Shown here one piece after another: positions 8,472-16,704 of a stretch of DNA of 64,000 nucleotides. The notes beneath the pieces are model-generated. The model saw only the letters and a program-made list of their open reading frames with translations, made no database searches and was not told the origin of the DNA. Location: assembly GCF_014648895.1 (NCBI RefSeq), contig NZ_BMRZ01000002.1:248001-312000 (forward strand), in the 5' to 3' direction. The position numbers and the translations under genes are program-made. This DNA comes from Streptomyces tanashiensis (lineage in GTDB: Bacteria; Actinomycetota; Actinomycetes; Streptomycetales; Streptomycetaceae). Numbering within the stretch: position 1 is the stretch's first letter; every line of letters begins with the position of its first letter.

Positions 8472-9671
8472 ATGAGCACTCCCTTCCCCGCGGTTCCGTC
8501 TCCGCCGCCCTCCCCCTCGGGCCCGGCCGTGAGCGAGGCCGAGCCCCGGCACGCCGGATGGCTGGAGCTCTTCTTCGACCTGGTCTTCGTCGCCTTCGTC
8601 GCCCAGCTCTCGCACGGGCTGCACGGCGACCCCGGCTGGCGCGAGTTCGGTGTGTTCCTCGGGCTCTACTTCCCGCCCTGGTGGATGTGGGCCAACCTCA
8701 CCGTCTCCGCCAACCTCTTCCAGGACGACAGCGCCCGCCGTCGCCTCGCGATGCTCGCCGCCATGCTCTGCCTCGCCGTGATGGCCGCGGCGGTCCCGGA
8801 GGCCGACGGGGACCGGGGCCCCGCCTACGCCCTCGGCTACGCGGGGACCCGCCTGGTCCTGCTGGCCCTGTGGTGGCCCGCCACCCGTTTTCCCGCGCCC
8901 GGCCGGATCCCGCGCTGGCGGCCGCTGACCTACTGCCTGCTCTCCGCGCTGCTCTGGGCGGGCTCGGCGGCCGTTCCCGCGCCCTGGAGGTATCTGGTCT
9001 GGGCCGGGCTGCTCCTGGCGGAGATGGCCCTGGTGCTGACCGCCCGGGGGCGGGGCATCCCCGGACGGGTCCACACCGGGCATCTGGTCGAACGGGTCGG
9101 CCTGTTCGTGATCATCGTGCTCGGTGAGTCGGTCCTCGGCCTGATCACCGCCACGGACCACACCTGGACCGCCCGGGCCGGTGTCGTCGCGGTCCTCGGA
9201 TTCGTCCTGCTGGCCGCGCTGTGGTGGTCGTACTTCGACTTCGCCTCGACGGCTGCGGAGCGGGTGATCGGCGCCGCGGGCACCCGTGAGGCCTACCTCC
9301 TCGCCCGTGACGTGGGCGGCTTCCTGCACTTCTTCGTCACCGCCGCCGTCATCTCCATGGCCGCGGGACTGGCCACCGCCGTGGACGAGTCCGGACACGA
9401 CCACCTCGCCCGGGGCACGGTCTGGGCGCTGGCCGGCGGGCTCGCCGCCTACCACGCGGCGCACGCCCTGATCGGCCTGCGCTTCGGCCGGCCCCTGCGC
9501 GAGGTGGCCGTCTGGGCGGTGCCGGGGGTGGCGCTCCCCCTCCTCGTCGTCCTCCTCGCGGACGTGCTCGCGCCCTGGCTGGTGGTCCTCCTCCTGGCGG
9601 CCGAGGCCATCACCCACCTGCTGTACGCGAAGGCCGCGGCAGCCCGCCGCGCCAAGGCAGCTACCGGCTAA
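8472..9671 (+). CDS. ltrA: Low temperature requirement protein A (LtrA) family membrane protein
   Basis: A 399-residue polytopic membrane protein of the LtrA family (PF06772), named from Listeria and of uncertain biochemical role. The diagnostic N-terminal block ELFFDLVFVAFVAQLS is at about residues 33-48, followed by around ten hydrophobic segments and a conserved HLVERVGLFVIIVLGES motif in the middle. The cytoplasmic N-terminus is Pro-rich. I chose the ATG at 8472 because similarity begins soon after it. It is a single gene with no operon partner. Confidence 0.9.
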   Translation: MSTPFPAVPSPPPSPSGPAVSEAEPRHAGWLELFFDLVFVAFVAQLSHGLHGDPGWREFGVFLGLYFPPWWMWANLTVSANLFQDDSARRRLAMLAAMLCLAVMAAAVPEADGDRGPAYALGYAGTRLVLLALWWPATRFPAPGRIPRWRPLTYCLLSALLWAGSAAVPAPWRYLVWAGLLLAEMALVLTARGRGIPGRVHTGHLVERVGLFVIIVLGESVLGLITATDHTWTARAGVVAVLGFVLLAALWWSYFDFASTAAERVIGAAGTREAYLLARDVGGFLHFFVTAAVISMAAGLATAVDESGHDHLARGTVWALAGGLAAYHAAHALIGLRFGRPLREVAVWAVPGVALPLLVVLLADVLAPWLVVLLLAAEAITHLLYAKAAAARRAKAATG

Positions 9672-9757
9672 GACCCGTTCACCCGATGCCACGAGTGGGC
9701 GCACCTCACCGAGACGCCCCCGCCGGCCGGGGTGACGTCCGGCGAGGCGCCGGGCGG

Positions 9758-10462
9758 TCAGACGAGGTCGAGGAGCTGCTTGAGCGTTCCGCCGAACCCG
9801 CGGTGTTCGTCGACGAGCTGGATCTCCATCACCCAGTGGGCCGGGAATCCCGCCTGGTCCCTGCGGCGCAGGGGCGTGCTGTTGTGGGGAGCGATGAGCT
9901 CCTCCTCCGTCGTCGTGTCCCCGGCGTCGCCGACAGCGGAGCCCGTCAGCCGGCCCACGTGCCACGCGGTCAGTTCCCATCCGGCTTTCGCTGCCAGCGC
10001 GAGGACTTGGGCATGCAACTGGCCGCCGGTGATGTTCTCGCGGCTACGAAATGCCTCCCTGCCGTCGGTGAACAGCCCTCGCAGATCCTCGACGAGCCGG
10101 TGCCGACGAGGATCGTCACCGAGCACCACCGTCTGCGCGAAGCTCGTCTCGTGGGCGGCCAGCAGCGGACTGAGATCCACGACCGCCACGTCGTTCTCCG
10201 CGATCAGCCGATCCGGCGCCGCCTGCCCGGTGGGCAGCGCGGTGTGCGGCCCGGAGCGTACGAGGCGCCCCTCCCCGCCCAGCAGGGGACCTGCCACCCG
10301 TCGGGCGATGTCCCGGATGTCGCTGTCGACCTCGCTCTCGTAGCGGCCCGGGGCTATCACTCCGTCCTTCACGGCCCGGGTGAACACGCCCTCCGCCATC
10401 CGCTCGGCCTCGCGCAGCCGCACCGCCCGCAGCCGCTCGTCCATCCGGTCGGGCACCGTCAC
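9758..10462 (-). CDS. M24 (Xaa-Pro peptidase/creatinase-like) family protein
   Basis: A 234-residue cytoplasmic protein resembling the pita-bread fold of M24 metallopeptidases without the N-terminal domain. An Asp in VVDLSPLL and the His in ELTAWHVGRLTG could be metal ligands, and the end VDEHRGFGGTLKQLLDLV resembles the last Glu-containing strand pair. The second C-terminal Glu appears replaced (KQ), so full metal binding and peptidase activity are doubtful. AAAGGGAG is six bases before the GTG start at 10462. The substrate is unknown. Confidence 0.82.
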   Translation of the reverse strand: MTVPDRMDERLRAVRLREAERMAEGVFTRAVKDGVIAPGRYESEVDSDIRDIARRVAGPLLGGEGRLVRSGPHTALPTGQAAPDRLIAENDVAVVDLSPLLAAHETSFAQTVVLGDDPRRHRLVEDLRGLFTDGREAFRSRENITGGQLHAQVLALAAKAGWELTAWHVGRLTGSAVGDAGDTTTEEELIAPHNSTPLRRRDQAGFPAHWVMEIQLVDEHRGFGGTLKQLLDLV

Positions 10463-10621
10463 CGCGCGCTCCCTTTCTCGTACTCCCGTACCAGACCCGT
10501 GCGCCCACAGCTTGGTTCCCGGAGGTGTCGGCGGGCATGTGACACCTCCCCGTGGTCCGGGACTTCGTCATGGCCGCGCGTGGTCGTGCGGGGCCATCTC
10601 CGTGACGGCCGGTTCCTGGTA

Positions 10622-10650
10622 TGGACCTGACAAGCAGGTGCGGCTAACGT
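10622..10650 (+). promoter_or_regulatory. Putative promoter of the S1 protease gene
   Basis: TGGACC (10622-10627) and TAACGT (10645-10650) are separated by 17 bp, a plausible HrdB-type -35/-10 pair. The expected start point at about 10657 is directly followed by the palindromic operator, so a bound repressor would block the first transcribed bases. Confidence 0.4.
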
Positions 10651-10663
10651 GACGGCGACGTCC

Positions 10664-10683
10664 GGTTGAGAGCGCTCTCAACC
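10664..10683. promoter_or_regulatory. LacI-type operator upstream of the protease gene
   Basis: A perfect 20-bp palindrome with core TTGAGAGCGCTCTCAA and flanking GG/CC. The central CG and the GAGCGCTC core are typical of LacI/GalR operators, and the Streptomyces CebR box TGGGAGCGCTCCCA is a close relative. The same core, with one changed pair, recurs upstream of the GH16 glucanase at 11962-11981. Confidence 0.8.
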
Positions 10684-10711
10684 ACTGGAAGCCCCCACAC
10701 CAGGAGGACCC

Positions 10712-11863
10712 GTGAAACGCACCACCCCCCTGCGCGCCGCCCTCACCGCCTTACTCCTGACGGTCGGTCTGGGCGCCGCACACGCCGGTATGGCGAGCGC
10801 GGCCCCGCTTCCGGAGCCCACTGCCGCGGCGCCCGCCTCGGCCGGACTGCTCGACGCCATGCGCCGCGACCTCGGGCTCACCGCGGCCGAGGCCGAGGAG
10901 CGGCTGAGCGCCGAGAAGGCCGCCGTCGAGGTGGAGAAGGCCGCCCGCCAGCGCACCGGCGCCGCCTACGGCGGCTCGTGGTTCGATCCGGCGACCGGCC
11001 GACTGGTCGTCGCCGTGACCGACCGCGCCGAGGAGGCGGAAGTGCGGGCGCTGGGCGCCGACACCCGGCTGGTCCGGCACAGCGCCGCCGCACTGGACCG
11101 CGCCAAGGCCCGCCTGGACACGCTGCACGCGCCCGCAGGAGTGGCCGGCTGGCACGTCGACCCGAAGACCAACAGCGTCGTGGTCGACGTCGTACGCGCC
11201 GAGCGGCGGGACCCTGACGTGCGGTCCTTCGTGGACCGGGCCCGGGCCGACGGCCCTGTCACCGTCGTCGAGAAGGCGCAACCGCCCCGCACGTACGCGG
11301 CAGGCACCGTCGGCGGCGACCCGTACTACACCGGCAACGTCCGCTGCTCGATCGGCTTCTCCGTGTACGGGGGCTTCGTGACGGCCGGACACTGCGGGCA
11401 GGCAGGCGCGGCGGTACGCGGCTGGGACGGGTCCGCGATGGGCACCTTCCAGGGCTCGTCGTTCCCCGGCGACGACTACGCGTACGTCTCCATCCACAGC
11501 GGCTGGTGGACCGTGCCCGTGGTGCTCGGCTGGGGCACCATCCCCGACCAGCTGGTCCGCGGCTCGGCCGAGGCCCCGGTGGGCGCCTCGATCTGCCGCT
11601 CCGGCTCGACCACGCACTGGCGTTGCGGCACGGTCCTGGCCAAGAACGAGACGGTCAACTACAGCCAGGGCGCCGTGTACCAGATGACCAAGACCAGCGT
11701 CTGCGCCGAGGGCGGCGACTCGGGCGGCTCGTTCCTCAGCGGCGACCAGGCCCAGGGCGTCACCTCCGGCGGCTGGGGCAACTGCTCCTCCGGCGGCGAG
11801 ACGTGGTTCCAGCCGGTCAACGAGATCCTCGGCCGGTACGGGCTGCGGCTGCACACCGCCTGA
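10712..11863 (+). CDS. Secreted S1E serine protease with alpha-lytic-type propeptide
   Basis: A 383-residue preproprotease of the streptogrisin/alpha-lytic family. A Sec signal peptide ends near ASAAP. A propeptide of about 170 residues (GLTAAEAEERLSAEKAA, and VAGWHVDPKTNSVVVDV as the Pro_Al_protease repeat) acts as folding chaperone and inhibitor in this family. The catalytic domain has H227 (TAGHC), D255 (GDDYAYV) and S337 (GGDSGGSF). The GTG start at 10712 has AGGAGG five bases upstream. The operator shared with the glucanases suggests a role in degrading protein or mannoprotein layers of glucan walls, as known for yeast-lytic S1 proteases (inference). Confidence 0.96.
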   Translation: MKRTTPLRAALTALLLTVGLGAAHAGMASAAPLPEPTAAAPASAGLLDAMRRDLGLTAAEAEERLSAEKAAVEVEKAARQRTGAAYGGSWFDPATGRLVVAVTDRAEEAEVRALGADTRLVRHSAAALDRAKARLDTLHAPAGVAGWHVDPKTNSVVVDVVRAERRDPDVRSFVDRARADGPVTVVEKAQPPRTYAAGTVGGDPYYTGNVRCSIGFSVYGGFVTAGHCGQAGAAVRGWDGSAMGTFQGSSFPGDDYAYVSIHSGWWTVPVVLGWGTIPDQLVRGSAEAPVGASICRSGSTTHWRCGTVLAKNETVNYSQGAVYQMTKTSVCAEGGDSGGSFLSGDQAQGVTSGGWGNCSSGGETWFQPVNEILGRYGLRLHTA

Positions 11864-11879
11864 GGCCGGCACGGCACAC

Positions 11880-11910
11880 GGGTCCTTCCGGGGAGCGCCC
11901 GGAGGGACCC
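11880..11910 (+). terminator. Hairpin terminator after the protease gene
   Basis: A 13-bp stem (11880-11892 with 11898-11910, one G-U pair) and a 5-base loop, 17 bp after the protease stop. A second perfect 10-bp stem, CTCCGTCCGG (11925-11934) with CCGGACGGAG (11945-11954), follows, so protease and glucanase transcripts are probably separate. Confidence 0.75.
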
Positions 11911-11961
11911 GCTGTACGGCTCCTCTCCGTCCGGCCCGCACGGACCGGACGGAGGCCCAGC

Positions 11962-11981
11962 CCTTGAAAGCGCTCTCAAGG
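11962..11981. promoter_or_regulatory. LacI-type operator upstream of the GH16 glucanase
   Basis: A 20-bp palindrome with core TTGAAAGCGCTCTCAA and flanking CC/GG. One pair breaks the symmetry. It shares 15 of 16 core positions with the site before the protease gene. It may overlap a TTGAAA -35 element. Confidence 0.78.
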
Positions 11982-12066
11982 CGCCGCAGTTCACTCCGTA
12001 CCGTCCCCTCAGCCCCCTTCCCTCTCATCAACCCATCACCCATCACCCAGATAAGGAAGCGTGCCC

Positions 12067-13326
12067 ATGGCCGCTCATCGCGCACGACGCCGGTCCCTCG
12101 GTGGAGTCGTACTCGTCCTCACCGCCGCCCTGGTCGCTGCGGTCTTCATCTCCTTCAGCGGCCCGGTCACCCCGCGGGCCCGCGCCGCGGTCGCCGCGCA
12201 GACCTGGTCCGACGAGTTCGACGGCGCGTCCGGCCGTGCTCCCGATGCCGCCAAGTGGACTCTGGAGACCGGAGGTTCGGGCTTCGGCAACCACGAGCTC
12301 CAGTACTACACCCAGAGCACGTCGAACGCGGCCCTCGACGGACAGGGCCACCTGGTCATCACCGCGAAGAAGAACACCGACGCCGGCCTCGGCTGCTGGT
12401 ACGGGCCGTGTCAGTACACCTCGGCCCGGCTGAACACCGCCAGGACCTTCACCCAGGCCTACGGCCGCTTCGAGGCCCGCATCAAGATCCCGCGCGGCCA
12501 GGGCATCTGGCCCGCCTTCTGGATGCTCGGCAACGACCTCGGCACCGTGGGCTGGCCCAACAGCGGCGAGATCGACATCATGGAGAACATCGGCCGCGAG
12601 CCCACCACCGTGCACGGCACGGTGCACGGTCCCGGCTACTCCGGAGCGGGCGGCCTCGGCTCCGCGTACAGCCTGCCGGGCGGCCGCGCCTTCGCCGACG
12701 ACTTCCACGTGTTCGCCGTCGACTGGAGCCCGAACTCCCTCGTCTGGTCGGTGGACGGCACCACGTACAAGACCCTCACCCCTGCCGACACCGGCGGCAA
12801 CAAGTGGGTCTTCGACCACCCGTTCTTCATCATCCTCAACCTGGCGGTCGGCGGAGACTGGCCCGGGAGCCCGGACGCCTCCACGGCCTTCCCGCAGACG
12901 ATGACGGTCGACTACGTTCGCGCCTCGTCCTCCGGAAGCGCCCCCGCCGCGCAACCGATCCGCGGCATCGGCGGCATGTGCGTCGACGTCGCCGGCGGCT
13001 CCGACGCCGACCGCACCCCGATCCAGCTGCACAACTGCACCGGCAACGCGGCCCAGCAGTGGACCGTCGGCGGCGACGGCACGGTCCGCGCCCTGGGCAA
13101 GTGCCTGGACGTGGCGGGCGGTTCCACCGCGGACGGCGCGGTGGTCCAGCTCTACACCTGCAACGGCACCAACGCCCAGAAGTGGACGTACTCGGCCGCC
13201 CACGACCTCACCAACGTCGGCGCCGGCAAGTGCCTGGACGCCACGGGCAACTCCTCCGCCGACGGCACCCGGCTGCAGACCTGGACCTGCACCGGCGCCG
13301 CCAACCAGAAGTGGACGATCGGCTGA
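12067..13326 (+). CDS. Secreted GH16 endo-beta-1,3-glucanase with C-terminal CBM13
   Basis: A 419-residue exported glycoside hydrolase (laminarinase type). The signal peptide is Arg-rich, then hydrophobic, ending near ARAAVAAQ. The GH16 domain (about residues 40-285) carries the E-x-D-x-x-E motif EIDIMENIG with E168 as nucleophile and E173 as acid/base. A short linker leads to a ricin-type beta-trefoil (CBM13) from about residue 297, with three repeats ending in QQW, QKW and QKW. AAGGAAG is about eight bases before the ATG at 12067, while the GTG at 12061 is too close to it. Probably co-transcribed with the GH64 gene 47 bp downstream. Confidence 0.96.
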   Translation: MAAHRARRRSLGGVVLVLTAALVAAVFISFSGPVTPRARAAVAAQTWSDEFDGASGRAPDAAKWTLETGGSGFGNHELQYYTQSTSNAALDGQGHLVITAKKNTDAGLGCWYGPCQYTSARLNTARTFTQAYGRFEARIKIPRGQGIWPAFWMLGNDLGTVGWPNSGEIDIMENIGREPTTVHGTVHGPGYSGAGGLGSAYSLPGGRAFADDFHVFAVDWSPNSLVWSVDGTTYKTLTPADTGGNKWVFDHPFFIILNLAVGGDWPGSPDASTAFPQTMTVDYVRASSSGSAPAAQPIRGIGGMCVDVAGGSDADRTPIQLHNCTGNAAQQWTVGGDGTVRALGKCLDVAGGSTADGAVVQLYTCNGTNAQKWTYSAAHDLTNVGAGKCLDATGNSSADGTRLQTWTCTGAANQKWTIG

Positions 13327-13373
13327 CCGGCCGAACACTCCCCACCGACCCCCACGAAGAACGGACCCCCACC

Positions 13374-15065
13374 GTGACGGCACGACACCAGCGGACGATG
13401 CCCCGCAGAAAACTCCTCGCCGCGACCGCGGGCCTGGCCCTGGCGGTGCCCGCCGTGGCCTCCTGGCTGGAGGTGGGCGCCCACGCGTCCACGACCGCCA
13501 CGCTCCCCCTCGACCTGGTCAACACCACGGGCAACAACACGGTGTACGCCTACGTGCTCGGCCGCGACCCGGCGGCCGGCGGCACCTGGGCCTTCATCCA
13601 GGCCAACGGCTCCAGCCTGTACCACCCGCCGGCCCCGGCCAACGACCAGACTCCGCTCGGGGTCGACTGCGCCATCGCGCTCAACGCGTCCGGCGCCGGG
13701 GCACGGAGGGTGACGCTGCCGCGTCTGGACAGCGGCCGCATCTACTTCTCCGTCGGCGCGAAGCTCACCTTCCTGATGAACCGCGGCGGCGGCCTGGCCC
13801 TGCCGTCGGTGAGCAACCCCACGGACCCCAACGCGAACGTCCACCACGACTTCTGCGAATTCACGTTCAACAGCGACCAGTTGTACGCGAACATCACGTT
13901 CGTCGACATGGTCTCGCTGCCGATCGCCTTCCAGCTGGAGACCGGGCAGGGCACCCAGACGGTGCGCGGGCTGCCCTCCGACGGGCTGTCCCGGGTCGCC
14001 GCGGCGCTCCGGGCCCAGTCCGCCACCGATGGCAGCGACTGGAGCAGTCTCATCGTGACCAAGGGCGGTGGCGACCTGCGCGTGCTCAGCCCCAACCTGG
14101 CGATCCGCGGCAACAGCGCCTTGTTCCGCGGATACTTCGACAGCTACGTCGACGAGGTGTGGAGCAAGTACCGCTCCACCGACCTGCGCATCGACACCCA
14201 GTTCACCTGGGGAACGGTCACCGGCCGGGTGAGCGGCGACACCCTGGCCTTCCCCGGAATCGGGAGCTTCGCCAAGCCGTCGACCCTCTCGATCTTCTCC
14301 TGCAGCGACGCGCCCTTCACCACGGGCAACGACCTGATGGGCAACCTCAGCGCACGGCTCGCCGCCGCGTTCAACCGCACCACCCTGCTCGACAACCCAC
14401 TTCAGCCGACCGCCGAGAACCCGGCCGCCTTCTACACCCGGTCGCGCACCAACCACTACGCCCGCATCCTGCACAACACCACCCCCGACCACCTCGGGTA
14501 CGCCTTCCCCTACGACGACGTGCACCCGGCCGGCGTCGACTTCGAGGGCAAGGTGCAGTCCGGCAGCCCGGGCCGCTGGACCATCACGGTCGGCGGCGTG
14601 GCCGGCGGCGGTGGCACGCCGACTCCGACGCCCACCGCCACCGCCACGGGCGGCGGGGTCAGTGCTTTCGCCACGATCCAGGCCGAGGCGTTCAACGCCC
14701 AGTCGGGAGCGCAGGTGGAGGCCTGCTCCGACAGCGGCGGCGGCTCCGACGTCGGCCATCTGTCCAACGGCGACTGGCTCAGGTTCTCGTCGGTCGCCTT
14801 CGGTACCTCCGGCGCCACCCGCTTCACCGCCCGCGTCGCGTCCGGTGCCGGTGCCGGAGTCAGCGGCCTGGTCCAGGTCCGTCTCGGCAGCCCCACGGCC
14901 ACCCCGGTCGGCAGCTTCGCCGTCGCCAACACGGGTGGCTGGCAGGCCTGGCGCACCGTCCCCGCCGACATCGGGCGCACCACCGGCACGCACGACGTCT
15001 ACCTCACCTTCGACAGCGGCCAGCCCGCCGACTTCGTCAACGTGAACTGGTTCACCTTCGCCTAG
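13374..15065 (+). CDS. Secreted GH64 beta-1,3-glucanase with C-terminal CBM6
   Basis: A 563-residue exported enzyme. A Tat-like leader (PRRKLLAAT, then a hydrophobic run) precedes a GH64 domain of about 380 residues. GH64 enzymes have thaumatin-like fold parts and release laminaripentaose from beta-1,3-glucan. Visible blocks include LVNTTGNNTVYAYVLG, FCEFTFN and AGVDFEGKVQSG. A PTPTPTATAT linker is followed by a CBM6-type jelly roll (about 430-563: FATIQAEAFNAQSG, GDWLRFSSV, DFVNVNWFTFA). The GTG at 13374 or the ATG at 13398 may start it. GH16 and GH64 are complementary endo- and oligosaccharide-releasing activities on fungal wall glucan. Confidence 0.95.
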   Translation: MTARHQRTMPRRKLLAATAGLALAVPAVASWLEVGAHASTTATLPLDLVNTTGNNTVYAYVLGRDPAAGGTWAFIQANGSSLYHPPAPANDQTPLGVDCAIALNASGAGARRVTLPRLDSGRIYFSVGAKLTFLMNRGGGLALPSVSNPTDPNANVHHDFCEFTFNSDQLYANITFVDMVSLPIAFQLETGQGTQTVRGLPSDGLSRVAAALRAQSATDGSDWSSLIVTKGGGDLRVLSPNLAIRGNSALFRGYFDSYVDEVWSKYRSTDLRIDTQFTWGTVTGRVSGDTLAFPGIGSFAKPSTLSIFSCSDAPFTTGNDLMGNLSARLAAAFNRTTLLDNPLQPTAENPAAFYTRSRTNHYARILHNTTPDHLGYAFPYDDVHPAGVDFEGKVQSGSPGRWTITVGGVAGGGGTPTPTPTATATGGGVSAFATIQAEAFNAQSGAQVEACSDSGGGSDVGHLSNGDWLRFSSVAFGTSGATRFTARVASGAGAGVSGLVQVRLGSPTATPVGSFAVANTGGWQAWRTVPADIGRTTGTHDVYLTFDSGQPADFVNVNWFTFA

Positions 15066-15119
15066 GCGGTGTCCGGGTCCACGGCGCGCGGGTTACCGGC
15101 CCGGGTGAGGTGACGGCCG

Positions 15120-16571
15120 CTACACGGTATTGAAGAGGATCTTGTTCTTGCCGGTGAAGAGTGGGTCGGCTCGCGTGAGCTTGGCCTGGACGCACGCGCC
15201 CAGGTCGAGCTCGGCGCCGGACGTGATCCGGCCCATCACGGCGGGGTCCGCCAGGTGCACCGTGCCCTCCTTCGGCCTGTTGTCCTCCGCGTCGGTGTTG
15301 ATGACCAGACCGCCGAAGACCTCGCCCACCCTGTTCTTGAGCACCGCGGCCTCCACCAGGTCCACCGCGCGCCGGTCCGCCACCTTCCCCTTTCCCCGCG
15401 CCATGTCGCACGGCAGGCAGTGAAGGGCTTCCAGCACCCAGGGCGGCGGAGCCTGGCCGGCGCACGCTGCCACGCACAACTCACCGGTGTACCGGTCGAT
15501 CAGGCGCCGCAGCGGAGCCGTGCAGTAGGTGTACGGGGCCGCGATCGCCGCATGGGCCGTGTGCTCCGGGACCTGGTGGTCCCGGAAGGTGGTGTACTCC
15601 GCCCTGAGCAGCATGGTGGTGGCCTCGCTGAGAAAGGCCATGTGCTTCGGGTCGGCCGGATCGAGGGAGTTGGCCAGCGCGGCGTACGTGACGCCGGGTT
15701 GCCAGTCGATGCCCAGGTGCTTGGCGATGTCGTGCACCCGCTGGACCACCTGCTGGTCCCCCTGCTCCTTCTGCGTCCGCAGGATCCCGGCACCGCTGTC
15801 CAGCATGATCCGGGCGGCGGCCATTCCCGTCATGAGGGAGATCTGCTCGTTCCAGCCCTCCACGGGCAGGGCCGCCACATAGCTCAGCCGGAACGATCCG
15901 TCCTTCAGGGTGACCTCCTGGTCCGGCAGGTTCACCGACACCCCGCCGCGTGCGGCCTCGAGGGCCTCCCGCAGCTTGCCGATCTCGCGCAGCAGGGCGA
16001 CGGGCTCCGCGGCCGTGCCGGCCTCGATGTCCTGCTGGACGCCCTGGTAGTCGAGCTTGGCCAGGCTGCGGACCTTGGCCCTGCTCACGGTCGAGTCGGT
16101 CACGTTGCCGTCGGCGTCGAGGTCGTGCTGCCACAGCAGGGCGGGGACGACCTGGTTCGGGAGCAGGCTGGCCGGTCCCTCGGAGATCGAGGGCGGATGC
16201 AGGGGCACCTTGAGGTCGGGGAAGTACAGCGTCTCGATCCGGTCGTGGGCCTCGGCGTCCAGCGGACTGCCGGGCTTGACGAAGGCGGCCACGTCGGCGA
16301 TGGCGTAGTGCACGCGGTATCCGCCGCCGGCCCGACGCTCCAGGTGCATGGCCTGGTCGAGGTCCATCGAGGTCGGCGGGTCGATCGTGAACAACGGCAG
16401 GTGGGTGGCGTCCTTGGCGGGCAGCTGGACCGCGGCCTTGGCGGCCTCCGCCGCTTCGAGCACATGCGCGGGGAATTCCATGGGGGTCTTCAGCTCCGCC
16501 CGGAGCTGTTGCAGTGCCTGGAGCAGGGCGTCCTGAGCCTCGCGGGACATGTGCATCTGACGGCGTCGCAT
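15120..16571 (-). CDS. RNB-domain exoribonuclease (RNase II/R family)
   Basis: A 483-residue protein dominated by an RNB catalytic domain, which degrades RNA 3' to 5' using Mg2+ held by four Asp. The motif here is DPPTSMDLDQAM: the first three acids are present and the fourth (Asp210 in E. coli RNase II) is Gln, as I recall for an actinobacterial subgroup. The catalytic Arg segment RRLIDRYTGELC is also present. No cold-shock domains precede the RNB domain. A short OB/S1-like tail (LGACVQAKLTRADPLFTGKNKI) follows. The ATG at 16571 is preceded by GGTGAG. It is convergent with the GH64 gene. Confidence 0.93.
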   Translation of the reverse strand: MRRRQMHMSREAQDALLQALQQLRAELKTPMEFPAHVLEAAEAAKAAVQLPAKDATHLPLFTIDPPTSMDLDQAMHLERRAGGGYRVHYAIADVAAFVKPGSPLDAEAHDRIETLYFPDLKVPLHPPSISEGPASLLPNQVVPALLWQHDLDADGNVTDSTVSRAKVRSLAKLDYQGVQQDIEAGTAAEPVALLREIGKLREALEAARGGVSVNLPDQEVTLKDGSFRLSYVAALPVEGWNEQISLMTGMAAARIMLDSGAGILRTQKEQGDQQVVQRVHDIAKHLGIDWQPGVTYAALANSLDPADPKHMAFLSEATTMLLRAEYTTFRDHQVPEHTAHAAIAAPYTYCTAPLRRLIDRYTGELCVAACAGQAPPPWVLEALHCLPCDMARGKGKVADRRAVDLVEAAVLKNRVGEVFGGLVINTDAEDNRPKEGTVHLADPAVMGRITSGAELDLGACVQAKLTRADPLFTGKNKILFNTV

Positions 16572-16704
16572 GCACTCACCGTAACGGTGCGCATACGGAG
16601 TGGCACGATGGGCGGGCCCGGATGTGCCCCAGGGGGATGACGGAAGTCTTACGGCCCGGCGCGGACGGGTCCACAGCTCAACGACGGTCCGTAGCGTCGC
16701 GCCC

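Noticed and set aside
11964..15065. A 1033-codon frame beginning at the glucanase operator
   Set aside because: Its first 470 codons are an Arg/Pro-rich shadow of the GH16 gene. Only the part from 13374 is real (GH64).
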